64,000 bases of DNA from Halobacteriovoraceae bacterium (GTDB lineage: Bacteria; Bdellovibrionota; Bacteriovoracia; Bacteriovoracales; Bacteriovoracaceae): positions 62,001 through 126,000 of the forward strand of contig PASP01000016.1 in assembly GCA_002712005.1 (NCBI GenBank). Reading direction: 5' to 3'. Each line of letters starts with the position of its first letter. The first letter of the stretch is position 1. A program made the translations under genes and the position numbers. The notes beneath the pieces were generated by a model that was not told where the DNA came from, ran no database searches, and worked only from the letters and a program-made list of their open reading frames with translations. Shown one piece after another: positions 54,531-63,495 of this stretch.

Positions 54531-55457
54531 TTAGAGATTTTCTTGAATTAGCTTTTGATAAAATTTCAAGGATTGTACTTCAGAAAAGACATGTGGAAAT
54601 CCCTCTTCTTGGTTTTCAAAAGTATGGGATGTACAGTTGCGACCATTCTCATCGCAACGATTATATCGATCACATCCCGCTTCTCTATCTGTATAAGTTG
54701 AAGCAGCTGGATTCCCAGCCACAAGAACACCAATCACTTCATCTCTATCATTAAAAACCGGAGAGCCACTATTACCAGCAAAGGCATCTAGGTTTGTGTA
54801 ATAAGATCGCCCTACCTGATTATCAAAGACATGAGCTTTCGAAGTATATTTCATAGGAAGCCCCATAGGGTGCCCAATCATAAACACTGAGTCGTTATTC
54901 TTTGTTTGCCCGAAAGACATTTTTAATGGCTTTCTCCCCTTAGCCTTTCGGTCAAGTCTTATTAGTGCAAAGTCATGAGTTTTACCATCAACTTCCTCTT
55001 GTACTGCATAGATGATTTCTTTACAGGTAAATCTATTTTTCTTAGGAATTCTTCTCGCATTACTTTGAGCAGTGTAATCAAATAACCAAGTATAGGCTTC
55101 ACAGAAGTCTTTGGACTGATTTCTAATTTCACCGATGTTTACAGCACAGTGTCCAGCTGTTACCAGTAGATCTTCTCCTACAAGAAAGCCAGAACAAGCG
55201 TAAGCAATATTTTTTTGGCGAGAGAACTTTTCGTCCTTACACATAAAATCACTAATGGAATCCACCCAAAGTTCTGTGTAGTTCTCATTTACATCTTCCC
55301 ATAAGGAATTTATCACACCAACCGCAACAGAACGCCCAAGATACCTCTTAGAACCCGCTCTAATTATATCCTCTCTATCATCCTTACCAAAAATATCAGC
55401 ATGAATATTCACAGAGACGAGAGCAAGAAGACTTACTATACTAAAAATTTTAAACAT
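54531..55457 (-). CDS. exported trypsin/V8-like serine protease
   Basis: 308 residues with a signal peptide (about 1-20). The chymotrypsin-fold triad is visible: LLVTAGHC (His103), THDFALIRL (Asp162) and FAGNSGSPVF (Ser230). It is a secreted endopeptidase. A region before His103 may be a propeptide (about 21-80). Several Cys (for example ACSG, GHC, DFCEAY and FTCKE) can form disulphides. The GNSGSP Ser motif is nearer to V8 and bacterial forms than to animal trypsin (GDSGGP). It may degrade prey proteins. Confidence 0.9.
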   Translation of the reverse strand: MFKIFSIVSLLALVSVNIHADIFGKDDREDIIRAGSKRYLGRSVAVGVINSLWEDVNENYTELWVDSISDFMCKDEKFSRQKNIAYACSGFLVGEDLLVTAGHCAVNIGEIRNQSKDFCEAYTWLFDYTAQSNARRIPKKNRFTCKEIIYAVQEEVDGKTHDFALIRLDRKAKGRKPLKMSFGQTKNNDSVFMIGHPMGLPMKYTSKAHVFDNQVGRSYYTNLDAFAGNSGSPVFNDRDEVIGVLVAGNPAASTYTDREAGCDRYNRCDENGRNCTSHTFENQEEGFPHVFSEVQSLKFYQKLIQENL

Positions 55458-55589
55458 ATTTGACCCCTTCGATTCCTTATAGCAAAGCCCCTCACTTTTT
55501 TCCTTTATAACTTCAAAACTCTGTAGTTTTTGCAGGCAGGATAAAGATGCGAGGGGAAGCCAGTATCATCACAAGAAAGTCTAAAGAGG

Positions 55590-56105
55590 TTAATACTTTC
55601 TGCACTTTACCCAGCGATGAAGCTCACCAACAGAATCATTATCATTGAATCGCAGATCAATCTTTAAGAGATCGTTTTTAAAGGATCGAATTACAATGTC
55701 GACTCCAGAGCCAAAATACCAAGTATTCGGCCAACTTACTTGATAATATATCTCTCTATTCTCCACACTTATCTCCCCCCATCCTCTTTGATTCTTGTAT
55801 TCTCGTGGAGTGATGAGCAACCAATTCGGCAAGGCCTCTGGGTTTACGACCCTGACATCTAAGTCACTATCCCCCTGCTCATTAAGCTTCTTGGAAAAAA
55901 AGAGATCGAGACTCTCCTTTCTTAATCTTGGAGTTTCCAGATGATGCAAGAAATAAGGAAAGTCTTCACCTTCTTCCATGAGATATTCACCTATTTCTTC
56001 AAATTCGATCGCACAAGAGAATCGTCCTTCAGGAATTTTGAGACCGTGTCCATACGCATTTACAACAAATACTATTGAAAAAATTAAATATTTTTTAATC
56101 TTCAT
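55590..56105 (-). CDS. exported protein of unknown function
   Basis: 171 residues from ATG at 56105, preceded by GAGGGAAAG (an open frame reaches 56120 but lacks a site). A signal peptide (MKIKKYLIFSIVFVVNAYG) leads a compact domain with two Cys (FSCAIEF and VKCRKY) that could link its ends. Aromatic-rich strands (YQVSWPNTWYFG) suggest a beta-sandwich. No family recognised. It precedes the serine protease gene on the same strand by 132 bases. Confidence 0.7.
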   Translation of the reverse strand: MKIKKYLIFSIVFVVNAYGHGLKIPEGRFSCAIEFEEIGEYLMEEGEDFPYFLHHLETPRLRKESLDLFFSKKLNEQGDSDLDVRVVNPEALPNWLLITPREYKNQRGWGEISVENREIYYQVSWPNTWYFGSGVDIVIRSFKNDLLKIDLRFNDNDSVGELHRWVKCRKY

Positions 56106-56279
56106 AAAACTTTCCCTCATCTAAATAGATCTCTTTGTTTTCTTTTTTAGAGCTCTTTTTAGATAGGTTTTGATATAACCTCAAATAGCTAATTGCATTA
56201 CCTTGAATAACTAAAAGTTATCATTAAATGGAGTATTTCTCTCCAATTTTAGATTAATTTTCCGCTTTACAGCCCCATT

Positions 56280-56334
56280 TTAAGGGGGATTAAGCCCTTA
56301 ATTGAACTCATCCGAAAAAGTGAGTAAGAACTCA
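56280..56334 (+). promoter_or_regulatory. leader with overlapping inverted repeats before the Ig-repeat lipoprotein
   Basis: TTAAGGG (56280-56286) pairs with CCCTTAA (56295-56301). An overlapping CCCC at 56273 could instead pair with the G-run. Then ACTCA (306-310), TGAGT (321-325) and ACTCA (330-334), all within 56,3xx, allow two mutually exclusive small hairpins. GAACTCA is also directly repeated at 56304 and 56328. All of this lies within 70 bases of the start, so transcript structure may affect expression. Confidence 0.4.
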
Positions 56335-56345
56335 ATGAAAACAGG

Positions 56346-58733
56346 ATGTTTACGAAATTGATTAGATTTTATTTACTTCTCATTATTACAATCGGCCTCT
56401 ATGGCTGTGGTGGAGGTCAAGCAGAAGACCCTTCACTGAGAAGTATAAATGACATCAATCCAGAAGCTCCTAATTATGCCGTTCAAATTACTTCTCCGGC
56501 CAATCTGACCACTTACACTCCAGCTTCCCCTACTAGTTTTAATCTTCAAGGAATCTGCTTAGCAGACGGGACTATTGAAATTTCATTAAATGCAACGCCC
56601 TTAGGGGCTACCAGTTGTTCGAGTAATCTATTTTCTCTTTCTATCAATCGATCGATACTAAACGAAGGTCTCAATTCTCTCACGGCCAGCTATACGATAA
56701 GTAGTCTTACAACTACGATCTTAGTTAGAAAAGATACGACAGCACCTAGCCTGACCATAACAGCAAATCCTATTAACCAATCAAATCAAACCAGTTATGC
56801 CATCCAAGGAACTTGCTCGGAAGAAGGTGCCCTCATCTCTGGTAACCTACAGGGCATTCCTTTCTCTGACCGTTGTACTGGAGGCGTCTTCTCATCCTCC
56901 CCAATGGACTTATCTTTCTTAGCGGACTCAACTTACAGTGCTTCAGCGCAAATTGAAGATAGCAATGGTAATCTGTCACCAGTTGTTAACGAAAATATTG
57001 TTAAGGATACAACTTCCCCCTTACCAAGTTTTGCTTTCTTTAATCCAGCTAACGGATTTGGAAATAGTGGATCAGTAAGTATTGAAGTCACCAATATTCT
57101 AGGAGGCGATGATATCTTCACTTACTCAGATTCAAGCTGCTCCAGCGGACTTCTCTCTTCAGATACAAGTGGGGGAACTTCCCACATTTATTCACTCACA
57201 ACAGTGACAGAAGGAAAATATTATTTTTATTTTACGGTTCCTAATCAAAGTGGCGCAACCTGTTTTGGACCTCTTGTGTATGAAGAGGACTTAACCGCGC
57301 CCAATGGACCCGACACCATAAGTATGAGCTCTCCCAATAATGGTGAAACAAGCTCTGATGCCACTCCACTTTTTACAGGAACGATTAGTGCCACAGAAAA
57401 TGGATCCGAGATTCAAGTTTTTAATAACGATACTTGTACTGGCACACCAAAGGGAGTTTCAAATATTCAGCAAGATGAATTTACGATTGGAGCCAGCCTT
57501 GCTCTTGATGGTAGTGAAAATGGATATAATGAATTCTATGTAAGATTAGTAGATAGGGCCGGAAATATAGGAACATGTCTAGCGACAAATCTCTCCTATA
57601 CCCTTTCAAATACAGGTCTCGCCAATCTTCCTAAACTTGCCATGGTTGGAGTGGACAGTGTAACGAAGCTCATTTCTTTAGAAGATAATAATGAAATTAC
57701 TTGGATTAAAAAGTCAGATCCCAACAACCCCATAACTTTTGGTCCGTTATCGGAAGGTGATGTTATCTACATTGAAGATCCTATCACCCCAAGTGAGAAG
57801 GTGGATGCCGGTGATATTATAGAATCAACCGGTGCAACCTATGTTGTGACCTCAGGCTACGGGACAGCTCCTTGGGCTTCAGAGGCCTATAGTGGTAAGA
57901 CATTTACCTCTTATCAATATCGCTATGGAAACGACTCTAAAATCTATGTGACAAGTTTGGTGGCAGACAGCTTTGTTCAAATCAAACAAGATGTAGACGA
58001 TGATGGCGATCTCGATACTATTGATTACGCCACCGTTCAAAAAAATGAAATTGTTGAATTTTCTCCTGTCATAGCAGATGGGAAACCTTTCCAAATCGTT
58101 AGTGATTACAGCATAAATGTCTACTATGTTTCATCCTCTAATGGAGGAACAACTTTTGATAAAGATGCTCGTGTTCTCACTCCAGCAGCGACTGATATCA
58201 TCGGTTTCTCCTGGTATATTACTTCTATTGAGAATGACACCACCGTCTCAGCTCACCGACATCAAACAGGTAAGAATTTTTCTTCGAATGATCTCGATAT
58301 TAATGAAGTCCTCGATGTAGAAAGAACTCTGAAGTCCAATCTAATTGACTATGCCACTAGAGTAATTGCTGATAAACCTGTTTCTATGCTTCAAATTGCA
58401 GATCAAGATGGAGTCAATGCCAGTCCCAGTCTACCCTTAACGATGTTGGCCACTCACTTTGGAATTCCTGCCAACGCGGATTATATAGGTATTATTGCAC
58501 CGACCTCAGGAAATTATTACTATACCCTACCTGGCAATGCAGAGGTAGGTCCCATCGCTCTTACAGCTCCGGGAAATACAGATCCCAATGCTCCCCATGC
58601 CGCCGTTTTTACGAATGCAGGTCTGGTTCCAGCAGGAACTCTGATTCGCTGTGATACCCCATGCTTTATGATCTATGATGACGAGGAATTAGGAGATGAA
58701 GATGAAACTCTCATGATGGGGTTTTCGCCATGA
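56346..58733 (+). CDS. surface lipoprotein with tandem Ig-like repeats
   Basis: 795 residues. MFTKLIRFYLLLIITIGLYGC has a lipobox at Cys21. About four Ig-like modules (roughly 43-125, 130-220, 222-320 and 322-418) are joined by hinge motifs DTTAP, DTTSP and DLTAP, each with paired Cys. The C-terminal half (about 430-795) is a distinct beta-rich domain with repeated Y-x-V-T-S-type strands; I cannot name it. This architecture suggests an adhesin or binding protein on the cell surface. The ATG has no good ribosome site. Its last codons overlap the next gene by four bases. Confidence 0.8.
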   Translation: MFTKLIRFYLLLIITIGLYGCGGGQAEDPSLRSINDINPEAPNYAVQITSPANLTTYTPASPTSFNLQGICLADGTIEISLNATPLGATSCSSNLFSLSINRSILNEGLNSLTASYTISSLTTTILVRKDTTAPSLTITANPINQSNQTSYAIQGTCSEEGALISGNLQGIPFSDRCTGGVFSSSPMDLSFLADSTYSASAQIEDSNGNLSPVVNENIVKDTTSPLPSFAFFNPANGFGNSGSVSIEVTNILGGDDIFTYSDSSCSSGLLSSDTSGGTSHIYSLTTVTEGKYYFYFTVPNQSGATCFGPLVYEEDLTAPNGPDTISMSSPNNGETSSDATPLFTGTISATENGSEIQVFNNDTCTGTPKGVSNIQQDEFTIGASLALDGSENGYNEFYVRLVDRAGNIGTCLATNLSYTLSNTGLANLPKLAMVGVDSVTKLISLEDNNEITWIKKSDPNNPITFGPLSEGDVIYIEDPITPSEKVDAGDIIESTGATYVVTSGYGTAPWASEAYSGKTFTSYQYRYGNDSKIYVTSLVADSFVQIKQDVDDDGDLDTIDYATVQKNEIVEFSPVIADGKPFQIVSDYSINVYYVSSSNGGTTFDKDARVLTPAATDIIGFSWYITSIENDTTVSAHRHQTGKNFSSNDLDINEVLDVERTLKSNLIDYATRVIADKPVSMLQIADQDGVNASPSLPLTMLATHFGIPANADYIGIIAPTSGNYYYTLPGNAEVGPIALTAPGNTDPNAPHAAVFTNAGLVPAGTLIRCDTPCFMIYDDEELGDEDETLMMGFSP

Positions 58734-59302
58734 AAAGTTTAAAATTTCTTCTCACATTAGGATGTATTCTTATTGCTCTCCAAGCCCGTGCAGCCCAGAG
58801 CTTTAATTACATCGGTGCTTCTTATAATTACCATACCCTTGTTTCGAATAATGAAATATGGAATAAGTTTAGCGCTTCCACACCTAGCTTTACCCTGGGA
58901 AGACGATTTCATCCTCTCTATTCTGCAGAGTTAAGTTACTCCAGCTATACTTATACAGAAGGAGCTTCAGATACGGTTGATGATATCGTCGATTCACAAT
59001 TTGATATTTCACAGCTTCGTCTTGGCGTTCGATTCTTTGGCAAAAATATATCCTTCTCTCTTGGGTATTCTTATGTAGATGTACAGCGCCAACTTACTTT
59101 AAGAGAGGGATCAAATTTGAATAAAGATTTTTATGATTATGATCGCATCCTTCATGGAGTCTATGGAACCATTGGATACCAAGTCTTTATTCTCGGCTCC
59201 ATAGACCTTTATACTGAAATTGAAGCTTCATCCAACGAGCAATACCACAGTATTGGAGCTAGCGTTGGATTTCGTTTCTATCCAGGTGGATTATTTAAAT
59301 AA
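58730..59302 (+). CDS. small outer membrane beta-barrel protein
   Basis: 190 residues. A signal peptide (MKSLKFLLTLGCILIALQARA) is followed by alternating strands with aromatic belts (FNYIGASYNYHTL, SAELSYSSYTY, RLGVRFFGKNISFSLGYSYVDV, GVYGTIGYQV and IGASVGFRFYPG), about eight in all, as in OmpA/OmpW-size barrels. The ATGA overlap couples it to the Ig-repeat lipoprotein, so the two may form one surface complex with the barrel as its anchor or exporter. No OMP family named. Confidence 0.78.
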   Translation: MKSLKFLLTLGCILIALQARAAQSFNYIGASYNYHTLVSNNEIWNKFSASTPSFTLGRRFHPLYSAELSYSSYTYTEGASDTVDDIVDSQFDISQLRLGVRFFGKNISFSLGYSYVDVQRQLTLREGSNLNKDFYDYDRILHGVYGTIGYQVFILGSIDLYTEIEASSNEQYHSIGASVGFRFYPGGLFK

Positions 59303-61046
59303 TCTCTTTCACCCATTTATTGATATTAGCTTCAAGAATACTAAGAGGTAGAGCTCCATTCTTAAGAACTTGATTATGGAATTCTCTTAAATCAAATTTC
59401 TCCCCTAATTTTTCAGAAGCTCTCTTGCGCAATTCTTTAATCTTGAGTTCTCCGACTTTGTAGGACAATGCCTGACCCGGCCAAATGATATAACGATCGA
59501 TTTCAACTGTAATATCATGCTCTGTTTTTGCCGCATATTTTTTGAAATAAGCAATCGCTTGATCACGGCTCCAACCTTTAGCATGCATCCCCGTATCAAC
59601 GACTAAGCGAATCGCGCGCCACATTTCATAAGTCAGTTGCCCAAACTTATCGTAGAGGTCTTCATACATCCCCATTTCTTCACCTAGGCTTTCAGCATAT
59701 AAGCCCCAGCCTTCAATAAATGCCGTATAGTGAGCATATTTTCTAAAATGGGGAACCTCACCTAATTCTTCGTTTAAAGAAACTTGCAAATGGTGACCAG
59801 GAACCGCTTCGTGTAAAGTAAGAGCGACCATTTCCCATTTAGGACGAGACTTCAAATCATAGGTATTGGCATAGAATGTCCCTGCTCTACCTGCAGATGT
59901 GGATCCTCCATAATAATAGGCAGTGGGGGCTGATTTTTCCATGTACTCAGGAGTTGGCTCTACTCCATAGGGAGTTCTAGGAAGAACCTTAAAGACCTCA
60001 AAAAGTTTATAATCTGCTCTTTTAGCAATATCTCTATAAGTCATAAGAAGATCTTCTTTTTTCTTAAAGAAAAATTGCGAGTCAGTTCTTAGAAATTCTA
60101 AGAAAGACTTAAAGCTTCCTTTGTACTTTAACTTTCTAATGACTTGATCCATCTTCTTTTTAATGCGATCAACTTCGGCCAATCCAATTTCATGAATTTC
60201 TTCTGCCGTTTGGTCAGTTGTGATATAGCCTTTAATTTCATGTCCATACCAGGCCCTACCATTGGGAAGGTCGCTAATGGCAATTGTTTTTCGGCAATTA
60301 GGTATGTACTCATTTTCAACAAAGGACTTGGCCTTTTTAAAATGAACAATGGCCTCTTTTAAATATTTCTTGGCCTGCCCTCTCAATTTCTTTTTTTCCC
60401 CCTCACTTAGAGAACGAGGGAATTGAGTAAAAGCTTTAGTCATAGGATTTTTATCAATATCTTGAACAAAGAGCGCATCAAATTGATTAGGAACTTCCCT
60501 AAGAGTTATCTGAGGAGGAGTGACTCCTTTTTTTAGTCCTTCTTTTAATAAATCAATACTCATCTCAATTCGTTCAGGAACTTTTTCAAATCTTGCTAAT
60601 ATATTTTCGTAGTCTTTCAGGGAACGTTTAGGCATACGTGAAAGAAGTTGAGGAATATTGATATGGAATCCACTCAACTGATCAATGGGCATCAACTCAG
60701 AGGGAAATTGAACACCTCTGACTTTATGTTCAAGGCTTTCAAGATAGAGCTCATAATCTAGCTTTGCTTTTTCACTTAACTCTTCTTTATCTATTTCTTT
60801 AATATCGCTGAGATTTGATTTGAGTAATTCAGTCGATTTGTCTATACCTGCAAGAGAGTAGTCCCCCCATCTATCGTTATAGAGACCGTCTTTATAATTC
60901 GTCCATGTGGCAAATTCAGGATGCATCTCCATAACTTTGGCCCAATGGAGATCTAAGGTTTTATAGAATTTAACTTCCTCGGCAGACTTACCCGATTGAT
61001 GTGCACAAGAAAAAAGAAATAAGCATAGTATGATTAGTGCCTTCAA
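59295..61046 (-). CDS. DUF885-family lipoprotein, predicted metallo-hydrolase (second copy)
   Basis: 583 residues starting at TTG (61046) with AGGAGG four bases before it. MKALIILCLFLFSC has a lipobox at Cys14. HEAVPGHHLQ (near 411) is the canonical DUF885 zinc-type motif and IEGWGLYAESLG (near 442) the second signature. AYYYGGSTSAGRAGTFYANTYDL is a further conserved block. It is closer to the family consensus than the copy at 47574-49352. Probably a zinc peptidase of the envelope. Its end overlaps the convergent beta-barrel gene by eight bases. Confidence 0.9.
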   Translation of the reverse strand: MKALIILCLFLFSCAHQSGKSAEEVKFYKTLDLHWAKVMEMHPEFATWTNYKDGLYNDRWGDYSLAGIDKSTELLKSNLSDIKEIDKEELSEKAKLDYELYLESLEHKVRGVQFPSELMPIDQLSGFHINIPQLLSRMPKRSLKDYENILARFEKVPERIEMSIDLLKEGLKKGVTPPQITLREVPNQFDALFVQDIDKNPMTKAFTQFPRSLSEGEKKKLRGQAKKYLKEAIVHFKKAKSFVENEYIPNCRKTIAISDLPNGRAWYGHEIKGYITTDQTAEEIHEIGLAEVDRIKKKMDQVIRKLKYKGSFKSFLEFLRTDSQFFFKKKEDLLMTYRDIAKRADYKLFEVFKVLPRTPYGVEPTPEYMEKSAPTAYYYGGSTSAGRAGTFYANTYDLKSRPKWEMVALTLHEAVPGHHLQVSLNEELGEVPHFRKYAHYTAFIEGWGLYAESLGEEMGMYEDLYDKFGQLTYEMWRAIRLVVDTGMHAKGWSRDQAIAYFKKYAAKTEHDITVEIDRYIIWPGQALSYKVGELKIKELRKRASEKLGEKFDLREFHNQVLKNGALPLSILEANINKWVKEII

Positions 61047-61070
61047 AAGACCTCCTGAATTAAAAAAATA

Positions 61071-61086
61071 AGCCTCTCACGAGGCT
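61071..61086 (-). terminator. Rho-independent terminator of the porin gene
   Basis: On the minus strand AGCCTC-GTGA-GAGGCT is followed by TATTTTTTT. It lies 46 bases after the porin stop and just before the ribosome site of the DUF885 gene, so that gene needs its own promoter or read-through. Confidence 0.85.
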
Positions 61087-61131
61087 CTATCTTTTTCAAT
61101 GACTAGTTAACTATGCAGCACACAAATACAA

Positions 61132-62352
61132 TTAAAAATTCCACATTGTTGTGAATTTAAGGCGTTCTTCTCGATTATAATCCTCTCCATTGGCCAACTC
61201 TTTGCGAAGATTTTGATCAAATCTGTCTTGCTGCCAGGCCAATGAAAATCGAATATGGTTTCGATCATAGTACCAATTGATTCCCATGAGATAAGATTTT
61301 TGATCATAGTCACTTTCTTCTTTAAAGCGATCCCATGATTCATAACGACCAAATAGAGAGAAAGGATTTTCTTCACTTAAGTAATATTCAGCCTGCCAAT
61401 AGAGTCCGTTACTTGAACCTTTATTTTGTACCGAGGCACTGAAGTCTTCAACGACACCTTCAAAATGAAAGAACTCTCCCTGAAAGGAGAAGTTCTTATA
61501 ATGAAAAGATAATTCAATATTTCCTAGAGTTCTATCAATAGATTTGGTGTTATTAAAATTTGTACCGGTATATTCGATCGAACCTGTGTGAAAAAGACCT
61601 CCCCCTAAAGAGAAGTGCTGTCCTTGACCAAAATAGGTTTCCGTCATCGATTGATCAGACCAACCTTCAAAGGGATAAAGTCTCATATAGGCACCCAACA
61701 TTGGGCTTTGTCTTATAATCTCACCACTTCCCAGATCATTATCTTTAGCATCCACAAAAGAGGACTTGTGAACACCATCCCCTGCAACAAGTTGAAATGA
61801 AAAATAGTCCAACACACCATTCATTTGGAAATTGGTCGCCCTTCTTCCCTCATTGACAAAATCAGCAGCACTGTCAGAAATATAGGCTCTTTCGAGATGA
61901 AGAAGTTTAGCTGAACTTATGGTCTGTGATCGAGATAGCTTTACTTTGGAGCGAAAGCCTCGAAAAGATATCCCTTTTAAACCAAAGATATTCTTTTTCT
62001 CTAAGTAGGCATCTCCGATTTCGAATTGACCACTTCCCTTTTCCTCTAAATCGGCATTATCATTTCTGATATCCATATAATAATGCCAATCTTTCTTAAA
62101 ATAGGATTCAAACTCAAAACGCACTCTACGCAAGTAAAAATCAAATTGATTAAGTTCACCTCTTCCCTCATCAGACAGTCGGTTCCACTCAGCTACCGAT
62201 TGTAAGCGAGCACCAACTTTGAGTTCGAGATGGGGATTCATATTATGAGGAATCGCCACTCCCCATGTAGGTTTGAGTTGGGAATCCTCTGAGGCTTCAG
62301 TATTTACGAAGTAAAATAAAAGCAGAGGTACTATGATCGAGGCCAGTCGCAT
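61132..62352 (-). CDS. OprO/OprP-like outer membrane porin (second copy)
   Basis: 406 residues. A signal peptide (about 1-20) is followed by LELKVGARLQSVAEWNRL and FDFYLRRVRFEFESYFKKDWHYYMDIR, typical of the phosphate-selective porin O/P group, then alternating beta strands. The C-terminus is TTMWNF, with the terminal Phe recognised by the BAM machinery. It forms a trimeric-type channel for anions in known members; selectivity is not readable here. It diverges from the 178-residue gene at 62418 across 65 bases. Confidence 0.88.
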   Translation of the reverse strand: MRLASIIVPLLLFYFVNTEASEDSQLKPTWGVAIPHNMNPHLELKVGARLQSVAEWNRLSDEGRGELNQFDFYLRRVRFEFESYFKKDWHYYMDIRNDNADLEEKGSGQFEIGDAYLEKKNIFGLKGISFRGFRSKVKLSRSQTISSAKLLHLERAYISDSAADFVNEGRRATNFQMNGVLDYFSFQLVAGDGVHKSSFVDAKDNDLGSGEIIRQSPMLGAYMRLYPFEGWSDQSMTETYFGQGQHFSLGGGLFHTGSIEYTGTNFNNTKSIDRTLGNIELSFHYKNFSFQGEFFHFEGVVEDFSASVQNKGSSNGLYWQAEYYLSEENPFSLFGRYESWDRFKEESDYDQKSYLMGINWYYDRNHIRFSLAWQQDRFDQNLRKELANGEDYNREERLKFTTMWNF

Positions 62353-62417
62353 CAGTACTCCAAAGTTTGAGATTAAAACTTCTTTAATTCTACCTATAAT
62401 TTTCCTATACTGAAAAT

Positions 62418-62954
62418 ATGTTTTTAATTCCTTTTATACTCGTTTTCGCCCTTTTAATCGGCTTCTTCTTATACAAGCACTATAAAGTAGAAATTGACCG
62501 TGCATTAATTTTAAGAAAAAGAAAGAATGAATTACCTTTATTCAAGAAGGAAGTTTCTGAACTCTCCCATCTCTTTAATCAGCTCAATCCATCACAACTT
62601 CAGCAACTCTTCCATACATCCCTTATTTTTCTATACGAAAAGAAATGGTCATCAAATTTAAGTTTTAAAGAGAAATGTCAGGAGTCATTAAAAGCTTGTC
62701 TCCCCCTATATAGAAAGAAGTCTAACTTCTATCCTCAAATAAAGAAAATTGAAAAGAAAAGAGAATTGAAACAGTGGCTAGATCTTCATGAGCCCCAATT
62801 TGCAGTGGAGATGGGTAAAGATCAATTGCTCAAATTTAAAGGAGAATTTTCTAAGTATGCTGAAATTTTTCTTAGAGAAGAGGGAAATAGAATCAAAAAT
62901 GAAGAAAAAGAAAAGGAACTTTTCCAACTCTTAGAGAGATATTTCGCTCCCTAG
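62418..62954 (+). CDS. membrane-anchored protein of unknown function
   Basis: 178 residues with one N-terminal membrane segment (MFLIPFILVFALLIGFFLY) and a lysine/glutamate-rich cytoplasmic-type helical domain (about 25-178). QFAVEMGKDQLLKFKGEFSKYAEIFL is the most regular helix. No motif or family recognised. The ATG has no clear ribosome site. A strong hairpin follows the stop. Confidence 0.7.
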   Translation: MFLIPFILVFALLIGFFLYKHYKVEIDRALILRKRKNELPLFKKEVSELSHLFNQLNPSQLQQLFHTSLIFLYEKKWSSNLSFKEKCQESLKACLPLYRKKSNFYPQIKKIEKKRELKQWLDLHEPQFAVEMGKDQLLKFKGEFSKYAEIFLREEGNRIKNEEKEKELFQLLERYFAP

Positions 62955-62960
62955 TGAAAA

Positions 62961-62986
62961 GGCCCTCTAAAACAAGATAGAGGGCC
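62961..62986. terminator. bidirectional terminator
   Basis: GGCCCTCTA, 8 bases, then TAGAGGGCC form a perfect 9-base stem between convergent genes. On the minus strand a TTTT follows; on the plus strand there is no T-run. Confidence 0.75.
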
Positions 62987-62998
62987 AACAATAAAAAA

Positions 62999-63280
62999 CT
63001 AGTTACAGAAGAATGAATCTTTAACGATATAAACTTTTGACCATTTACCAAATTTTGCAGTGAGGTCACATCCCCCTTCAAAAACAACAAGGTAAGTATT
63101 CTTACCAACTTTTTCAACATCAACAACTTCTTCACCAAGATCAGCAGAAGCAGACTGAACAGCTTCACTTCTCATGATGGCATTTTCGGCCATATCAAAA
63201 TCAAGATTAGGAAGATTGAAAGATACAAATGCATTTGCAGAAGATGAAAGAATAAGTGAAACAAATAATGCCTTTAACAT
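62999..63280 (-). CDS. small exported protein of unknown function
   Basis: 93 residues with a signal peptide (MLKALFVSLILSSSANA) and AAGGGG five bases before the ATG. The mature part is about 75 residues with two Cys (GGCDLTAKF and the penultimate FFCN) that may pair. EEVVDVEKVGKNTYLVVFEGGC looks like a two-strand sheet. No family recognised. It shares the AAGGGGTTTTT leader with the small exported protein at 37328-37600. The 215 bases upstream to 63495 hold AT-rich sequence with no site I can support. Confidence 0.72.
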   Translation of the reverse strand: MLKALFVSLILSSSANAFVSFNLPNLDFDMAENAIMRSEAVQSASADLGEEVVDVEKVGKNTYLVVFEGGCDLTAKFGKWSKVYIVKDSFFCN

Positions 63281-63495
63281 AAAAACCCCTTTCGTTTTAT
63301 TGTTGAATCAATAAAAGAACTCATAGCAGGAAACTAGACAATTCTTTCGCTAAATGTATTTTTTTCACTAAATAAATTTTACAAGAATCAGTAAAATCAA
63401 TACCTTAAAAAAGCTTCAGAAAGTTTAGATTTACTAATTCAGTTAAAATGAAGAGAATCACTCCATTATTATTTAAAAATTAAAGGTTTGAAGAA

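Noticed and set aside
55480-55560. CCCCTC/GAGGGG inverted repeat upstream of the serine protease
   Set aside because: Arms of six bases are about 60 bases apart with no supporting pairs, too weak to call.
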